A stretch of DNA of 58,741 nucleotides from Candidatus Angelobacter sp. Gp1-AA117 (GTDB lineage: Bacteria; Acidobacteriota; Terriglobia; Terriglobales; Acidobacteriaceae), in assembly GCA_003223515.1 (NCBI GenBank), contig QHVI01000056.1:1-58741 (forward strand), written 5' to 3'. Position numbers and translations under genes: made by a program. Within the stretch, counting starts at the first letter, position 1; the number at the start of each line of letters is the position of its first letter. This document shows, one piece after another, positions 25,590 to 34,833 of this stretch. Under the pieces are notes generated by a model. It was not told the DNA's origin. It ran no database searches and saw only the letters and a list, made by a program, of their open reading frames with translations.

Positions 25590-26345
25590 TCATTTCTCCG
25601 TGCTGCCAGTGTCTCTGTGCCTCCGGGGCAGATGTTGTCTTTCTTCCGGCAGAGCACTCTCAATGGCAGCCGCTACCGTTTCTGTTAGTTCTTCGCGGGT
25701 CGAAAACTTTTTGGGATCAATGGGCGGATGAAAGACAACGGTCGCTGTCCCACCTTTGGCAGCCCAGGCCCCTTTCGGCATCATCTCAAAGGTCTCCAGC
25801 ATGGTTACCGGAACAATGGGAAAGCCTGTCTCTAAAGCCAGGTGGAATGGGCCTTTCTTAAAGGGCAGCAGGCGTCCGTCGGGTGAGCGCGTACCTTCCG
25901 GATAGACGGTCATGTTGATACCATGCTGCATGACTTCGCTGGCTTTCCTGATGCTTTGAATGGCGGCTTCCCGGTTGTGGCGTTCTACGGGGACGATCTC
26001 GCCCATATCGAGCGCCCGCGCCAGCACGGGAATACGCCAGATCTCCTTCTTTGCCAGTACCGAGGTGCGCCGGGGAATCAACGGCACCAGAATCGGAGCA
26101 TCAAGATTGGAGACGTGGTTGGACATGAAGATGTACGTCCCTGCGGGATCGAGTTTGTCCAGTCCCACCGTGCGAACCTTTGTTCCTGTGAACCAGACAG
26201 TGGCGCGGGTGATCTTCATGCCCACCCAGTAAAGAAAATCGATTTTGCCGCTGATAAAAGTCCAGGGAAAGGCAATCAGGGCGGCCAGTGGAATAATAAC
26301 CGCCATAAACAGGACTGCCAGAGTGGTCCGCAGCGCACCGATCAT
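25590..26345 (-). CDS. plsC: 1-acyl-sn-glycerol-3-phosphate acyltransferase
   Basis: A 251-residue membrane-associated acyltransferase that makes phosphatidic acid. N-terminal transmembrane helix (TLAVLFMAVIIPLAALIAF), catalytic HX4D in SNHVSNLDAPIL (about residue 77) and the glycerol-phosphate motif VYPEGTRSPDGRLLPFKKG (about 148-166). Its ATG overlaps the mpl stop by 4 bp. The last dozen residues (RRHRDTGSTEK) are encoded by a GGCACAGAGACAC-type intergenic repeat, so the C-terminus may have been extended by repeat DNA. Confidence 0.92.
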   Translation of the reverse strand: MIGALRTTLAVLFMAVIIPLAALIAFPWTFISGKIDFLYWVGMKITRATVWFTGTKVRTVGLDKLDPAGTYIFMSNHVSNLDAPILVPLIPRRTSVLAKKEIWRIPVLARALDMGEIVPVERHNREAAIQSIRKASEVMQHGINMTVYPEGTRSPDGRLLPFKKGPFHLALETGFPIVPVTMLETFEMMPKGAWAAKGGTATVVFHPPIDPKKFSTREELTETVAAAIESALPEERQHLPRRHRDTGSTEK

Positions 26346-27766
26346 ACAGGAGGCGATCCCCGCAACTGCTCCAGTTTGCGCGGCAGCTTTTCGTAGATGC
26401 CGCCAAAGCCGCCGTTGGAAAGAATGGCGACCACATCACCGCTGCGCAACTCAGGCGCAACCGTTTCTACGATGGCATCGGCATCTTTCAATTCGCGTGC
26501 AGGTTTGCCCCCGGCAGTAAGTCCGGAAATTACAGCCTGGGTGGTAAGCCGCTCGTGTTCGGGAATTCTTTCCGGCTGATAAATCGTCGTGATGATGACC
26601 TGGTCGGCAATGGAGAGGCTCTGAACCAGTTCTTTTTCGAAAACTTTCCGGCGCAGCGTGTTGGAGCGAGGTTCAAAAATCGCCCAAAGGCGCGATTGAG
26701 GATAACGCGTACGCAGGGCTTGCAGGGTTTCTGCGATAGCGGTCGGATGGTGCGCGAAATCATCGATGATGGTGATGCCATTCACCTGTGCTTTTACTTC
26801 CAGGCGGCGCTTCACGCTTTTGAAGATTTGCAGCGCTGCGGTAATGGCCTGCGGCTCAATGCCATAATGGGCGGCCAGCGCTGCAGCCGCGGTGGCATTC
26901 AGCACGTTGTATTCACCGGCAAGGGAAAATTCGAAATCTGCCCAGTGCCGGCCTTCGCGCAGCACGGACCAGGAGGTACGCTCCGGCTCATATTTCACGT
27001 TTGTAACCTGCCAGTGCGAATCATCTTTCATTCCGTAACGCTCGAGCGGGCAGAACGCGCCGGAAACACATTGATCGACATTGACGCTGGCATCATACGC
27101 AATGATTTTGCCTTTGCGTGGCACCAGGTTCACCAGGCGCTTGAAGGCGATCTTGACTGCATCCAGATCTTTGTAAATGTCGGCATGGTCGAATTCTACT
27201 GAAGTGAGAATGATCGACTGGGGGAAGTAGTGCAGGAACTTGGGACCTTTGTCGAAAAAGGCTGTATCGTATTCGTCGCCTTCGATGATGAAATGTTTGC
27301 CCTGCTTCAGCGCGAAGCTGCTGCCGAAATTCTCGGCAATTCCGCCCACCAGGAACGACGGATCTTTGCCAGCCGACTGGAAGATCCAGGCCAGCATCGA
27401 GGTAGTCGTGGTTTTTCCATGCGTGCCTGCAACCACGATTGGCTCGCGGATTCGGAGAAAATGTTCATAAAGAACATCGGGCAGCGAGCGAAAGGGAATG
27501 CGCTCGTCGAGGACATATTCGAGTTCGGGATTGCCGCGTGAGATGGCATTGCCGACAACGACTACATCGGGACGGGGCTTAAGGTTCGCTTCTGCATAAG
27601 GTTGGGCTACGGGAATATTGATGGAAGCCAGGAAGTCAGACATGGGTGGATAGGCGGCCGCGTCGGAACCGGTGACTTTGAATCCGCGCTGCTTCAGCAG
27701 GCCCGCCAGTGAAGCCATGGCTGTGCCGCAGATGCCGATGAGATGAATGTGCTGCTGTTCGCTCAC
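26342..27766 (-). CDS. mpl: UDP-N-acetylmuramate:L-alanyl-gamma-D-glutamyl-meso-diaminopimelate ligase
   Basis: A 474-residue Mur-ligase-family enzyme that recycles the wall tripeptide by joining it to UDP-MurNAc. N-terminal Rossmann GICGTAMASLAGLLKQRGFKVTGSD, ATP loop AGTHGKTTTTSMLAW (about 112-126), VGGIAENFGSSF and FIIEGDEYDTAFFDKGPKFLHY, which is characteristic of Mpl rather than MurC. Also DDFAHHPTAI and FEPRSNTLRR. It is followed by plsC with ATGA overlap and preceded, 80 bp upstream, by an LD-carboxypeptidase gene. Confidence 0.95.
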   Translation of the reverse strand: MSEQQHIHLIGICGTAMASLAGLLKQRGFKVTGSDAAAYPPMSDFLASINIPVAQPYAEANLKPRPDVVVVGNAISRGNPELEYVLDERIPFRSLPDVLYEHFLRIREPIVVAGTHGKTTTTSMLAWIFQSAGKDPSFLVGGIAENFGSSFALKQGKHFIIEGDEYDTAFFDKGPKFLHYFPQSIILTSVEFDHADIYKDLDAVKIAFKRLVNLVPRKGKIIAYDASVNVDQCVSGAFCPLERYGMKDDSHWQVTNVKYEPERTSWSVLREGRHWADFEFSLAGEYNVLNATAAAALAAHYGIEPQAITAALQIFKSVKRRLEVKAQVNGITIIDDFAHHPTAIAETLQALRTRYPQSRLWAIFEPRSNTLRRKVFEKELVQSLSIADQVIITTIYQPERIPEHERLTTQAVISGLTAGGKPARELKDADAIVETVAPELRSGDVVAILSNGGFGGIYEKLPRKLEQLRGSPPV

Positions 27767-27846
27767 GATTTAAGAATAGCATTCAGCAATCAGCCCTGAA
27801 TCTCTCGTGTGGATTAACCGCAAAGCACGCAAAGAGCGCAACGGGA

Positions 27847-28773
27847 TCAAATAGTTGCAGATTCTAGGATGGTTAGCTCTGCGATATCGCCGCTGGCTTT
27901 CAATTCTGCTTGCACGCCGAGTGGCAAAGTGATGTTGCTGCCCGAGACGTGGCCGGATTTCAATCCGTAAACAATCGGCAGGTCGTAGCGTTCCAGCACG
28001 CGCAGGATGATCTGCTGCAACGTGTAATCCTGTCCGCCAGGCTGGATGCAATCGAGCATCTCACCGAAGATGATGCCGCGTACCCGGTCGAGTTTTCCTG
28101 CCAGACGCAACTGCATCAGCATGCGGTCGATCTGGTAAGGCTTGGCCGCAATGTCTTCGAGGAAGAGCAGAGTGTCGGTCGTCTGTATTTCAAAGGGCGT
28201 GCCCAAAGAAGCTACCAGCATCGAGAGGCAGCCGCCATAAAGGCACCCTTGTGCAGAACCCTCCCTAAGCACTTCTACGCCTGTCGCCGGAATGCTCCAC
28301 GCTGCGGCTGCGCTGATGGCACTGCTCCAACTGGAAAGCTCCACGCCTTCGGGCGAGGCAAAATCCTTGGTGATCATCGGGCCATGAAAAGTTATCAGGC
28401 CAGTGCGGTCCGTGATCGCGGTCAGCAGCGAGGTATTGTCGCTGTAGCCCATAATGATCTTGGGGTGCTGCCGGATGCGTTCAAAATCCAGCCATTCCAG
28501 AAGATAGTTGCTGCCGTAACCTCCACGCGCGCAGAGGAGGGCGGCAATATCGTCGCGCTCCAGCATATCGTCAAATTCCCGCAGTCGGCGCTCCAGCGGG
28601 CCGGCAAAGTAGAGATCGGTGCTGAGAATGTCCGCCGAATAGACGGGTTCGTAGCCCATGGCACGGAGGCGGGCTGCCCCGGTCTCCAGAAGCTCGCGCT
28701 TGATGTTGCTGGCGGGCGCGATAATTCCGATCTTGTCACCAGGACGAAGCGCGCGAGCTTTGATGGTACTCAC
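27847..28773 (-). CDS. ldcA: LD-carboxypeptidase (S66 family)
   Basis: Start chosen at the GTG (28773) one base after the dapF stop; this gives 308 residues, the usual family size, and removes an unconserved extension. S66 features: IGIIAPAS, LLCARGGYGSNYLLEWLD with the nucleophile Ser region in the following IMGYSDNT, TFHGPM, LYGGCLSMLVASLGTPFE, LFLEDIAAKPYQIDRMLMQLR and the late His in GLKSGHVSG. It removes the terminal D-Ala from cytoplasmic murein tetrapeptides, giving the tripeptide used by Mpl. No signal peptide, as expected. Confidence 0.9.
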   Translation of the reverse strand: MSTIKARALRPGDKIGIIAPASNIKRELLETGAARLRAMGYEPVYSADILSTDLYFAGPLERRLREFDDMLERDDIAALLCARGGYGSNYLLEWLDFERIRQHPKIIMGYSDNTSLLTAITDRTGLITFHGPMITKDFASPEGVELSSWSSAISAAAAWSIPATGVEVLREGSAQGCLYGGCLSMLVASLGTPFEIQTTDTLLFLEDIAAKPYQIDRMLMQLRLAGKLDRVRGIIFGEMLDCIQPGGQDYTLQQIILRVLERYDLPIVYGLKSGHVSGSNITLPLGVQAELKASGDIAELTILESATI

Positions 28774-28774
28774 G

Positions 28775-29557
28775 TTAGTAGAAAAACTCTCCCTGGCAGA
28801 TGAGCCGGGCAGGGCCACGCAGGAAGACGCTCTGTCCTTGCCAACGCACCATCTGCGTGCCTCCGGGAGCATGCACGTTGAGCGGAGAGTGGGCGCGCCC
28901 GGAGGAAATCGCTGCTACAGCACAGGCGCATGAGCCGGTGCCTGAAGATTGCGTCTCGCCTGCGCCGCGCTCGTAGAAGCGTACTTCGATATCGTAGCGG
29001 CCGGTCACCCGTACAAATTCCACGTTTACGCCATGAGGAAAACGGGGATCACGTCCGATTTCCGCGCCCTCCGATGGCCAGCGCGGCGCAAATTCATTTA
29101 CGAAAATCACGTAGTGAGGATTGCCCATGGAAACGGGCGTCCCCTCCAGCTCGCCAAAGCTCATGTTCATGGAGAAAGGCAGATCCACCTGTGGCGCGCC
29201 CATCTCGGTCTCGAATTCAAAGGATTCTCCGGTTTGTGAAACCAATTCGCAGGTCTTGATGCCTGCGCCCGTGCGCACGGTAATCTTGCCGGTTTTTCCC
29301 TGGTTTGCAAGATAAGCGGCAACGCAGCGCGTGCCATTGCCTGAGATTTCAGCCTCACTGCCATCGGCATTAATCAGGCGGGCATAGATGTTTGCCTCTG
29401 CATCAGGAAAGAGCCATTCCACTCCGTCAGCACCAACTCCGTTGTGGCGGTCGCACAGGCTCCGGCTCAATTCGCTGATGCCGGCCTCTGCGTGGCTTCC
29501 ATTAATAACCAAAAAATCATTGCCGCAAGCGGAAGCCTTGGTGAAGGCGATGTTCAT
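28775..29557 (-). CDS. dapF: Diaminopimelate epimerase
   Basis: A 260-residue two-domain enzyme converting LL- to meso-diaminopimelate. N-terminal FTKASACGNDFLVI; first catalytic Cys in SGNGTRCVAAYL; second in SSGTGSCACAVAA after YERGAGET. The second motif is a slight variant of the usual ERGxGxTxACG. Its ATG overlaps the stop of the MgtC-like gene and its stop is one base from the ldcA start, so all three are co-translated. Confidence 0.95.
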   Translation of the reverse strand: MNIAFTKASACGNDFLVINGSHAEAGISELSRSLCDRHNGVGADGVEWLFPDAEANIYARLINADGSEAEISGNGTRCVAAYLANQGKTGKITVRTGAGIKTCELVSQTGESFEFETEMGAPQVDLPFSMNMSFGELEGTPVSMGNPHYVIFVNEFAPRWPSEGAEIGRDPRFPHGVNVEFVRVTGRYDIEVRFYERGAGETQSSGTGSCACAVAAISSGRAHSPLNVHAPGGTQMVRWQGQSVFLRGPARLICQGEFFY

Positions 29558-30267
29558 TCGTGTTCGCGCTCAAAACCCTTCTCGGTTTGAAAGGAACTTA
29601 GGTCCTCTGATTTCCGCAGGCGGGCCGCCAGCGTCTTCTGTTCCTGGTGAGTACCGTCGATGCTGAAGATCAATTTTTTCTTGCCGTTCGTCCGAACAAC
29701 GCGCATTCCCCGCATGGTGGCTTCGCAATCCTCCAGGCAGGTATTCAACTCGGCTACCAGATCGTCGGAAGACTTTTCACTCACTACCGTGTAGTTCATA
29801 ATCATGGGCTTCAGGTTAAGCCAGCGCTCCATCGAGCCCAGAATCAGAAGAGCGAGCAGAATCAGCAAAGTGGCAAAAATCGCCGGCAGGTAAAGGCCTC
29901 CGCCACAGGCCATGCCGATGGATGCCACAACGAAGATCGTGGCAGCGGTGGTCAGGCCGGAAACACCGCTTTTAGAATGCAGAATGGATCCAGCTCCAAT
30001 AAAGCCGATGCCAGGAATGATCTGCGCGGCAATCCGGGTATGATCGCCGGTGAATTTCCCGGCCAGATCTTCTGAAAGAATAGTGAACAGGGCGGCGCCG
30101 AAGCAGATAAACATATTGGTGCGCAGCCCGGCAGGACGGCGCTTCAACTCCCGCTCCAGGCCGATGATGCCGCCCAGGAAAGCAGCCAGCACCAGCCGCG
30201 GAACGGTTCGTGAAAGCAAGTCCGCAAGAGAAACCTGCGGCAAGAGCATTGAAAATGCGTGTTCCAT
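29554..30267 (-). CDS. MgtC/SapB-family membrane protein
   Basis: Taken from the ATG at 30267 (237 residues); a GTG nine codons upstream is an alternative. N-terminal MgtC domain with four to five helices and the signature GLERELKRRPAGLRTNMFICFGAALFTI, then IIPGIGFIGAGSIL and GLTTAATIFVVASIGMACG. The C-terminal soluble part (about 155-237) is an ACT-like domain. MgtC proteins help growth at low Mg and inhibit ATP synthase in some pathogens; the role in this species is unknown. ATGA overlap with dapF. Confidence 0.88.
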   Translation of the reverse strand: MEHAFSMLLPQVSLADLLSRTVPRLVLAAFLGGIIGLERELKRRPAGLRTNMFICFGAALFTILSEDLAGKFTGDHTRIAAQIIPGIGFIGAGSILHSKSGVSGLTTAATIFVVASIGMACGGGLYLPAIFATLLILLALLILGSMERWLNLKPMIMNYTVVSEKSSDDLVAELNTCLEDCEATMRGMRVVRTNGKKKLIFSIDGTHQEQKTLAARLRKSEDLSSFQTEKGFEREHE

Positions 30268-30298
30268 GAATAAGCTTGGCCCCGATTGTAGCACTGTA

Positions 30299-31879
30299 TC
30301 AGCGCACCGAATGGTAGATGAAAGCCTTAGGCTGGGTAGGGGTCTCTATTATGGCAACAAGCTGCAGGCCTTTGGGGAACAGGCGCACGGCGCGGTAAAC
30401 ATCATCTCCTTCGAAGGCGATAATGTAATCGGCGGCGACCGCGGGATGGCTCAGTGCTATATCCCACTCGGGATGATTTGACTCCCGCAGCACTCGAACA
30501 AAATGAATGCCGGCCTGTTGCAGCGCTCCCGGAAACCAGCCGGCGGACATCATGAGGGTGCTGTTCGGAGGAAGATGACTCAATTCCATCGCCAGCCTTT
30601 CCGTAAGCGCCGACCGCGCTCGGCCATTGACCTGGGCTTCACGCAAACAAATCGGCGCATGATTCCACACGGAGATGTAGCTGACGATTACGAGTACTAT
30701 GGCCAGTGCAGCGCTGATATGGCGCGGAACAAGGTTCTGCAGAAGCTGGTAGCCAAGCGCAACGAAGACAGCGATGGCGGGCAGCAGTTCCAGACCGTAG
30801 CGCACGTTGTAATAGCTATACGGCCACCATTGAGGAAAGTAGATAGGAGCACCCTGCCAGGCGACACTCAGAATATAAAACGGCAGTGGAACCCACAGCA
30901 GCAGCCAGGGTGAGTATCGGCGGGCAAAGTATAGAAGCGCCAGCAGGGCAACTGTGGCAACTGTGAAAAGGATGTATTCGGAGGCTCCTTCGCCCATGTT
31001 CAAACGTATGGCTTTGAGCACATACAAGGTGGCTGTTCGCGGATCATTCTGGCCCGGATAAGTCGGCATGCCCACCATGCGTTTTGCGATGGCGCGGGCG
31101 GAATATGGCCCGGTCGCGAATGCCATCGCATCATAGAACGCGCCATGATTGTAGGCGAGCCATAGCCCGGCAGTAGCGCCGCACAGCAGTACGAGGCTGA
31201 TGAAGCCACGCCAGACTGCGGCGTCTTTTGGCTGCTGCTTCCAGATCACAAACAGTGCAGTCAATATCACGGCAACTGCAAGAAACCATCCGTCATAGCG
31301 CACCAGCATGGAGGCTGCGAGCATGAGAGCGCAGCGCTCCAGCAATCTGCGCGCTCGTTGCGGGTCCGTGTTTACCTGTTGAACGAATTCTGAAAAGTAG
31401 ATCACCGCCCAAATAAACAGAGCCAGATACAACGACTCAGTCATGGCTGTGGCCTGCATGTAAATCAGGTTGGGATTGAGCATATAGATCAGGGTGGCGA
31501 TCCATGCGGCAGTACGGGAAGCCAGGGCGCGCACAAGACGAAAAATACCCAGGGTTCCTGCAACGTAGGCAATCATCGACGGGATGGCGGCGCCCAATCC
31601 GGTTTGCCACAACCAGTCCTTCACAACAAAAGGCATGTCGATGATGTGCGGCAGAGGCAGCCAAACGGTGCCGAGCTCAAGAAATCCAGGCGTGCGCGAA
31701 TCAAAGACGCGGCGGGCAATGTTCATGTGAGCAACAGCATCGCCGTAGAGCATAAGCGCGTTGTGATGGTAAAAAAAGAGGAGAGAGCAGAGGGAGATCA
31801 GGGCAGCGACAAAACTAAGAAATAGGTAATCACACCTGATTTTGGAAGGGGCAGGCAAATTGGTGTTTTTTCCTGCCAT
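30299..31879 (-). CDS. GT39/ArnT-like membrane glycosyltransferase
   Basis: A 526-residue polytopic protein with about eleven transmembrane helices. The first periplasmic loop contains LMLYGDAVAHMNIARRVFDSRTPGFLELGTVWLPLPH, where the Asp (GDAVAH) is in the place of the catalytic DE/D of PMT-type transferases. The C-terminal part is a soluble loop (LSHLPPNSTLMMSAGWFPGALQQAG). It should move a sugar from a polyprenyl-phosphate carrier to an unknown acceptor on the periplasmic side. It is upstream of the dapF group on the same strand. Confidence 0.82.
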   Translation of the reverse strand: MAGKNTNLPAPSKIRCDYLFLSFVAALISLCSLLFFYHHNALMLYGDAVAHMNIARRVFDSRTPGFLELGTVWLPLPHIIDMPFVVKDWLWQTGLGAAIPSMIAYVAGTLGIFRLVRALASRTAAWIATLIYMLNPNLIYMQATAMTESLYLALFIWAVIYFSEFVQQVNTDPQRARRLLERCALMLAASMLVRYDGWFLAVAVILTALFVIWKQQPKDAAVWRGFISLVLLCGATAGLWLAYNHGAFYDAMAFATGPYSARAIAKRMVGMPTYPGQNDPRTATLYVLKAIRLNMGEGASEYILFTVATVALLALLYFARRYSPWLLLWVPLPFYILSVAWQGAPIYFPQWWPYSYYNVRYGLELLPAIAVFVALGYQLLQNLVPRHISAALAIVLVIVSYISVWNHAPICLREAQVNGRARSALTERLAMELSHLPPNSTLMMSAGWFPGALQQAGIHFVRVLRESNHPEWDIALSHPAVAADYIIAFEGDDVYRAVRLFPKGLQLVAIIETPTQPKAFIYHSVR

Positions 31880-32173
31880 TCAAAGAGCAGTTTGTCTGGT
31901 TGACGGATTATTGTAGCGCATCCATGGATATCGGATATCGTTGAGGTCTCACCCCGGGAACCGGATGGTCGCCGCGGTCAAACCTGCCATTGCCATTCAC
32001 GCCTTCAAACACGCGCCCAACAATGATCTGCCTTATTTGCGGTTTGTTTTCTCCGGAAATCGAAGCCGGGAAACCTCACGCCCTCAGTGCCGCCTGGCAA
32101 TTTGCGCGGGGAATGTGAAATCGGCATAATGCTTCGCACAGCTTCTCTGCCCAGAGATGCAGGAGGTTTTTCG

Positions 32174-33199
32174 ATGCGGTACGCTGGTCTTACGCTATTC
32201 ATCCTTTCCATGGCAATGCTGTTGCCGGCCCAGGACACCCAGGATGGTCCAAAAAATGAAAAGGCGAGGAAGACTTATCAGGAAGGCCTGACCTATGCCA
32301 GGCAGCACAGAATTGAGCAAGCGCTCGATGACTTCAAGAAAGCCGATAAGCAGGATGATAATCACTGCCTCGCCTGTCAGAAGCTGATGGTGCAGTACGC
32401 GACCGACCTGCGTGACTGGAAAACGGCCGAAGCCGCAGCTAGAGAATGGGCGGGACAGGCGCAAGGCAACAAAGATACGGCGATTGCGCATTATGAACTA
32501 GGCATGGTGCTGCTGCGCCAGGCAGTGCAAAAGCAAAAAACCGAAATGTTTCAGCGCTCTCACGATGAATTCAGCCAGGCCCTATCGGCTGTGGCCAATT
32601 TTCCGCAGGCGGTCTTCGCTGATGGGCAGGCGCTGGCGTTCCTGAAGCAGGACGATGCAGCCAAAGCCCAGTTTGAAAAATTCGTGAAGATGAAGCCCGA
32701 AGGGGACGTGGACCGTCAGCGGGCGATGCGTTATCTCAGCCAGTCGGAACTGGCGCGGGCACGAATGGCTCCGCCGTTTGCCGTGACTACACTCGACGGC
32801 CAGCGTGTTTCCCTGGATGACCTGAAAGGCAAGGTGGTACTGCTGGATTTCTGGGCGACCTGGTGTGGCCCGTGCCGCGAGGCCCTGCCACACATGAAAT
32901 CCATCGCCAAGAAGTTTCAGGGACAGCCGTTTGTCGTTTTAAGCGTAAGCCTCGACCAGAGTGAAGATACATGGAAAGAGTTTATCGCTAAAAACGAGAT
33001 GACATGGCTGCATTACCGCGACGGAGGATTTGAGGGGCGGCTCTCAAAGCTGTTCGGAGTAGAAGCGATCCCGCAAACTTTCACGATTGACGCCGACGGC
33101 GTGCTCCAGGATGAGCACATCGGCGATGCTTCCATGGAAGGCAAGTTGAAAAAACTGATTGCAAGGGCACAGGAGTTGAAAGCAGCTTCTAGCTTTTAG
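32174..33199 (+). CDS. TPR-thioredoxin (TlpA-like) exported protein
   Basis: Start MRYAGLTLFILSMAMLLPAQD is supported by AGGAGG eight bases upstream; the longer frame is not. Signal peptide at 1-17. Residues about 25-190 form TPR-like helices with a CLAC pair. Residues about 205-335 are a TlpA/ResA thioredoxin domain with FWATWCGPCREALPHMK (CGPC near residue 230), the cis-Pro in EAIPQTFTID and Asp/Glu surroundings typical of reducing thioredoxins. It may reduce cytochrome apoprotein Cys in the periplasm, a plausible need in a cytochrome-rich cell, but not shown. Confidence 0.9.
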   Translation: MRYAGLTLFILSMAMLLPAQDTQDGPKNEKARKTYQEGLTYARQHRIEQALDDFKKADKQDDNHCLACQKLMVQYATDLRDWKTAEAAAREWAGQAQGNKDTAIAHYELGMVLLRQAVQKQKTEMFQRSHDEFSQALSAVANFPQAVFADGQALAFLKQDDAAKAQFEKFVKMKPEGDVDRQRAMRYLSQSELARARMAPPFAVTTLDGQRVSLDDLKGKVVLLDFWATWCGPCREALPHMKSIAKKFQGQPFVVLSVSLDQSEDTWKEFIAKNEMTWLHYRDGGFEGRLSKLFGVEAIPQTFTIDADGVLQDEHIGDASMEGKLKKLIARAQELKAASSF

Positions 33200-33235
33200 C
33201 TAAGAGCTGGTAGCTAGGAGCCAGGAGCTGGTTTT
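33183..33235. repeat. AGCTA-type dispersed repeat
   Basis: Degenerate copies of TAGCT/GAGCTGG (CTTCTAGCTTTTAGCTAAG, then AGCCAGGAGCTGG). The same pattern recurs at 43326-43420, 46455-46480 and 46640-46676. Here AGGAGCTGG also supplies the Shine-Dalgarno sequence of the next gene. Confidence 0.65.
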
Positions 33236-33844
33236 ATGGGAACACAAGACAAGCGAATCGATGCGTATATTGCCAAGTCGGCGGAGTTTGCCCGGCCCAT
33301 CCTGACCTACCTGCGCGAGGTCGTGCATGAGGGGTGTCCGGAGGTGCAGGAGACAATCAAGTGGGGCTTCCCCAATTTTGATTACAAGGGAATCATGTGC
33401 GGGCTGGCCGCCTTCAAGCAGCATTGTGCCTTCGGGTTCTGGAAGGGCAATCTGATCTTCGATGCGAAGGAAAATAAGTCGGAAGATGCAATGGGACAAT
33501 TCGGGCGCATCACGTCACTGAAAGGTCTGCCTTCGAAGAAAGTGCTGATCGGCTACGTAAAGAGAGCCAGACAGCTCAACGATGATGGCATAAAAGTTGC
33601 CAGGAAGGTAACACCGCCGAGCGAGCGAAAAGAACTTAAAGTGCCGGACTACTTCATGGCGGCCATCCGCAAGAACAAGAAGGCGCTGGCCACGTTCGAG
33701 GGATTCCCTTACAGCAAGAAGAAAGATTATGTGGAATGGGTGACCGAGGCAAAGACAGAGGAGACACGCGAGAAGCGGATACAGACATCGGTAGAGTGGA
33801 TGGCGGAGGGCAAGGGGAGGAATTGGAAGTATGAAAAGAAGTAG
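33236..33844 (+). CDS. DUF1801 / YdeI-type protein
   Basis: A 202-residue cytoplasmic protein. N-terminal DUF1801 domain (residues about 10-110: CPEVQETIKWGFPNFDYKGIMCGLAAFKQHCAFGFWKG). C-terminal YdeI/OmpD-associated segment (VPDYFMAAIRKNKKALATFEGFPYSKKKDYVEWVTEAKTEETREKRI). Both occur together in many soil bacteria, and the biochemical role is unknown. The downstream insertion element begins 11 bp after its stop. Confidence 0.88.
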   Translation: MGTQDKRIDAYIAKSAEFARPILTYLREVVHEGCPEVQETIKWGFPNFDYKGIMCGLAAFKQHCAFGFWKGNLIFDAKENKSEDAMGQFGRITSLKGLPSKKVLIGYVKRARQLNDDGIKVARKVTPPSERKELKVPDYFMAAIRKNKKALATFEGFPYSKKKDYVEWVTEAKTEETREKRIQTSVEWMAEGKGRNWKYEKK

Positions 33845-33854
33845 TTAGTAGTTA

Positions 33855-33879
33855 GGGCAATAATATACTTGACACACCC
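33855..33879. repeat. Left terminal inverted repeat of the IS1595-type element
   Basis: 25 bp, identical to the reverse complement of 36512-36536. The match stops exactly at the outer G. Confidence 0.9.
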
Positions 33880-33941
33880 ACATGTCAAGCGCATGATGGG
33901 GGTGAAATTTGAGTTTTGAAATTCTCACCCTCTGGGAGATC

Positions 33942-34763
33942 ATGAGTAAATTTTGCGTTTGGCATCTGGTAAAGCTACTACAGCATATCCACGAGCATAG
34001 GGAAGCTATTCAAAAACTTGCCACTGATCCAGATCATAGAGACGAGAGAATGCCGGAAGAGATTGCGGAGCACCATTTAAGCGGCATTATGAGGACTGCA
34101 CATGAAATCTCTCAAGAGATTCGTTTGCAGTCCACAAATGACCTTGTGTGGGAAGGTGGCGGCACGTTCTGGATGAAGTACAAAGTTGGAATAACTTGGC
34201 AAGAGGCATATTACGAGCTTGACGTGTTACGACGAGCAATAGAAGCGGATTTACAGTGGAAGACATTTGCTTTCGTTCCCCCCCAGAATGCCGAGCTATT
34301 GGATCAAATGGCGCACCACTGGAATGACATTTGGAAAGTGATCCCAGATGCCAAACCGGATTGCGAAGAGGCCCTGCATTGTTACGCTCTGGAAAGAAAT
34401 ACGGCAGCAGTGTTCCATTCCATGAGAGCAGCAGAACATGGTTTACGCAAACTCTCAAAGCGTCTTCGGGTAAAAGTGTTCGATAAAGGGAAGCAGCATC
34501 CCGTTGAACTGGCAACGTGGAATAAAGTCATAACTGAGATTAACAACAAAATAGCAGCAATTCGTCTGTTACCTATGAGTCAGAAACGGCAGCAGCAATT
34601 AGAGTTATATTCGGACGCAGGGCAGCATTGTCTGTTTATGAAGGATATTTGGAGGAATGATATATCTCATGCCAAAAAGCCACACAAAGCCACAGAGGCG
34701 CTGGCGGCAGTGGAGCGGGTAAAGGACTTTCTGCAATTTCTCGCTAAGCATCTGCGAAATTAG
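33942..34763 (+). CDS. HEPN-like protein carried by the insertion element
   Basis: A 273-residue helical protein read from the ATG at 33942, with GGGAG four bases upstream; a TTG 33 bases earlier is an alternative. The C-terminal third resembles a HEPN domain: MRAAEHGLRKLSKRLRVK, then IWRNDISHAKKPHKATEA, where R-NDIS-H is an RX4H motif as in HEPN RNases. The N-terminal two thirds are predicted helical and unrecognised. As the first passenger gene inside the element it may be a toxin, a defence effector or an accessory factor. HEPN-type assignment is tentative. Confidence 0.6.
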   Translation: MSKFCVWHLVKLLQHIHEHREAIQKLATDPDHRDERMPEEIAEHHLSGIMRTAHEISQEIRLQSTNDLVWEGGGTFWMKYKVGITWQEAYYELDVLRRAIEADLQWKTFAFVPPQNAELLDQMAHHWNDIWKVIPDAKPDCEEALHCYALERNTAAVFHSMRAAEHGLRKLSKRLRVKVFDKGKQHPVELATWNKVITEINNKIAAIRLLPMSQKRQQQLELYSDAGQHCLFMKDIWRNDISHAKKPHKATEALAAVERVKDFLQFLAKHLRN

Positions 34764-34833
34764 TTCGCTGGAACCCTGCGGAAATCCGGCGGAATCTCAG
34801 CAGGGTTGGATTTTCCAGCGAAACTAGGGTTAG

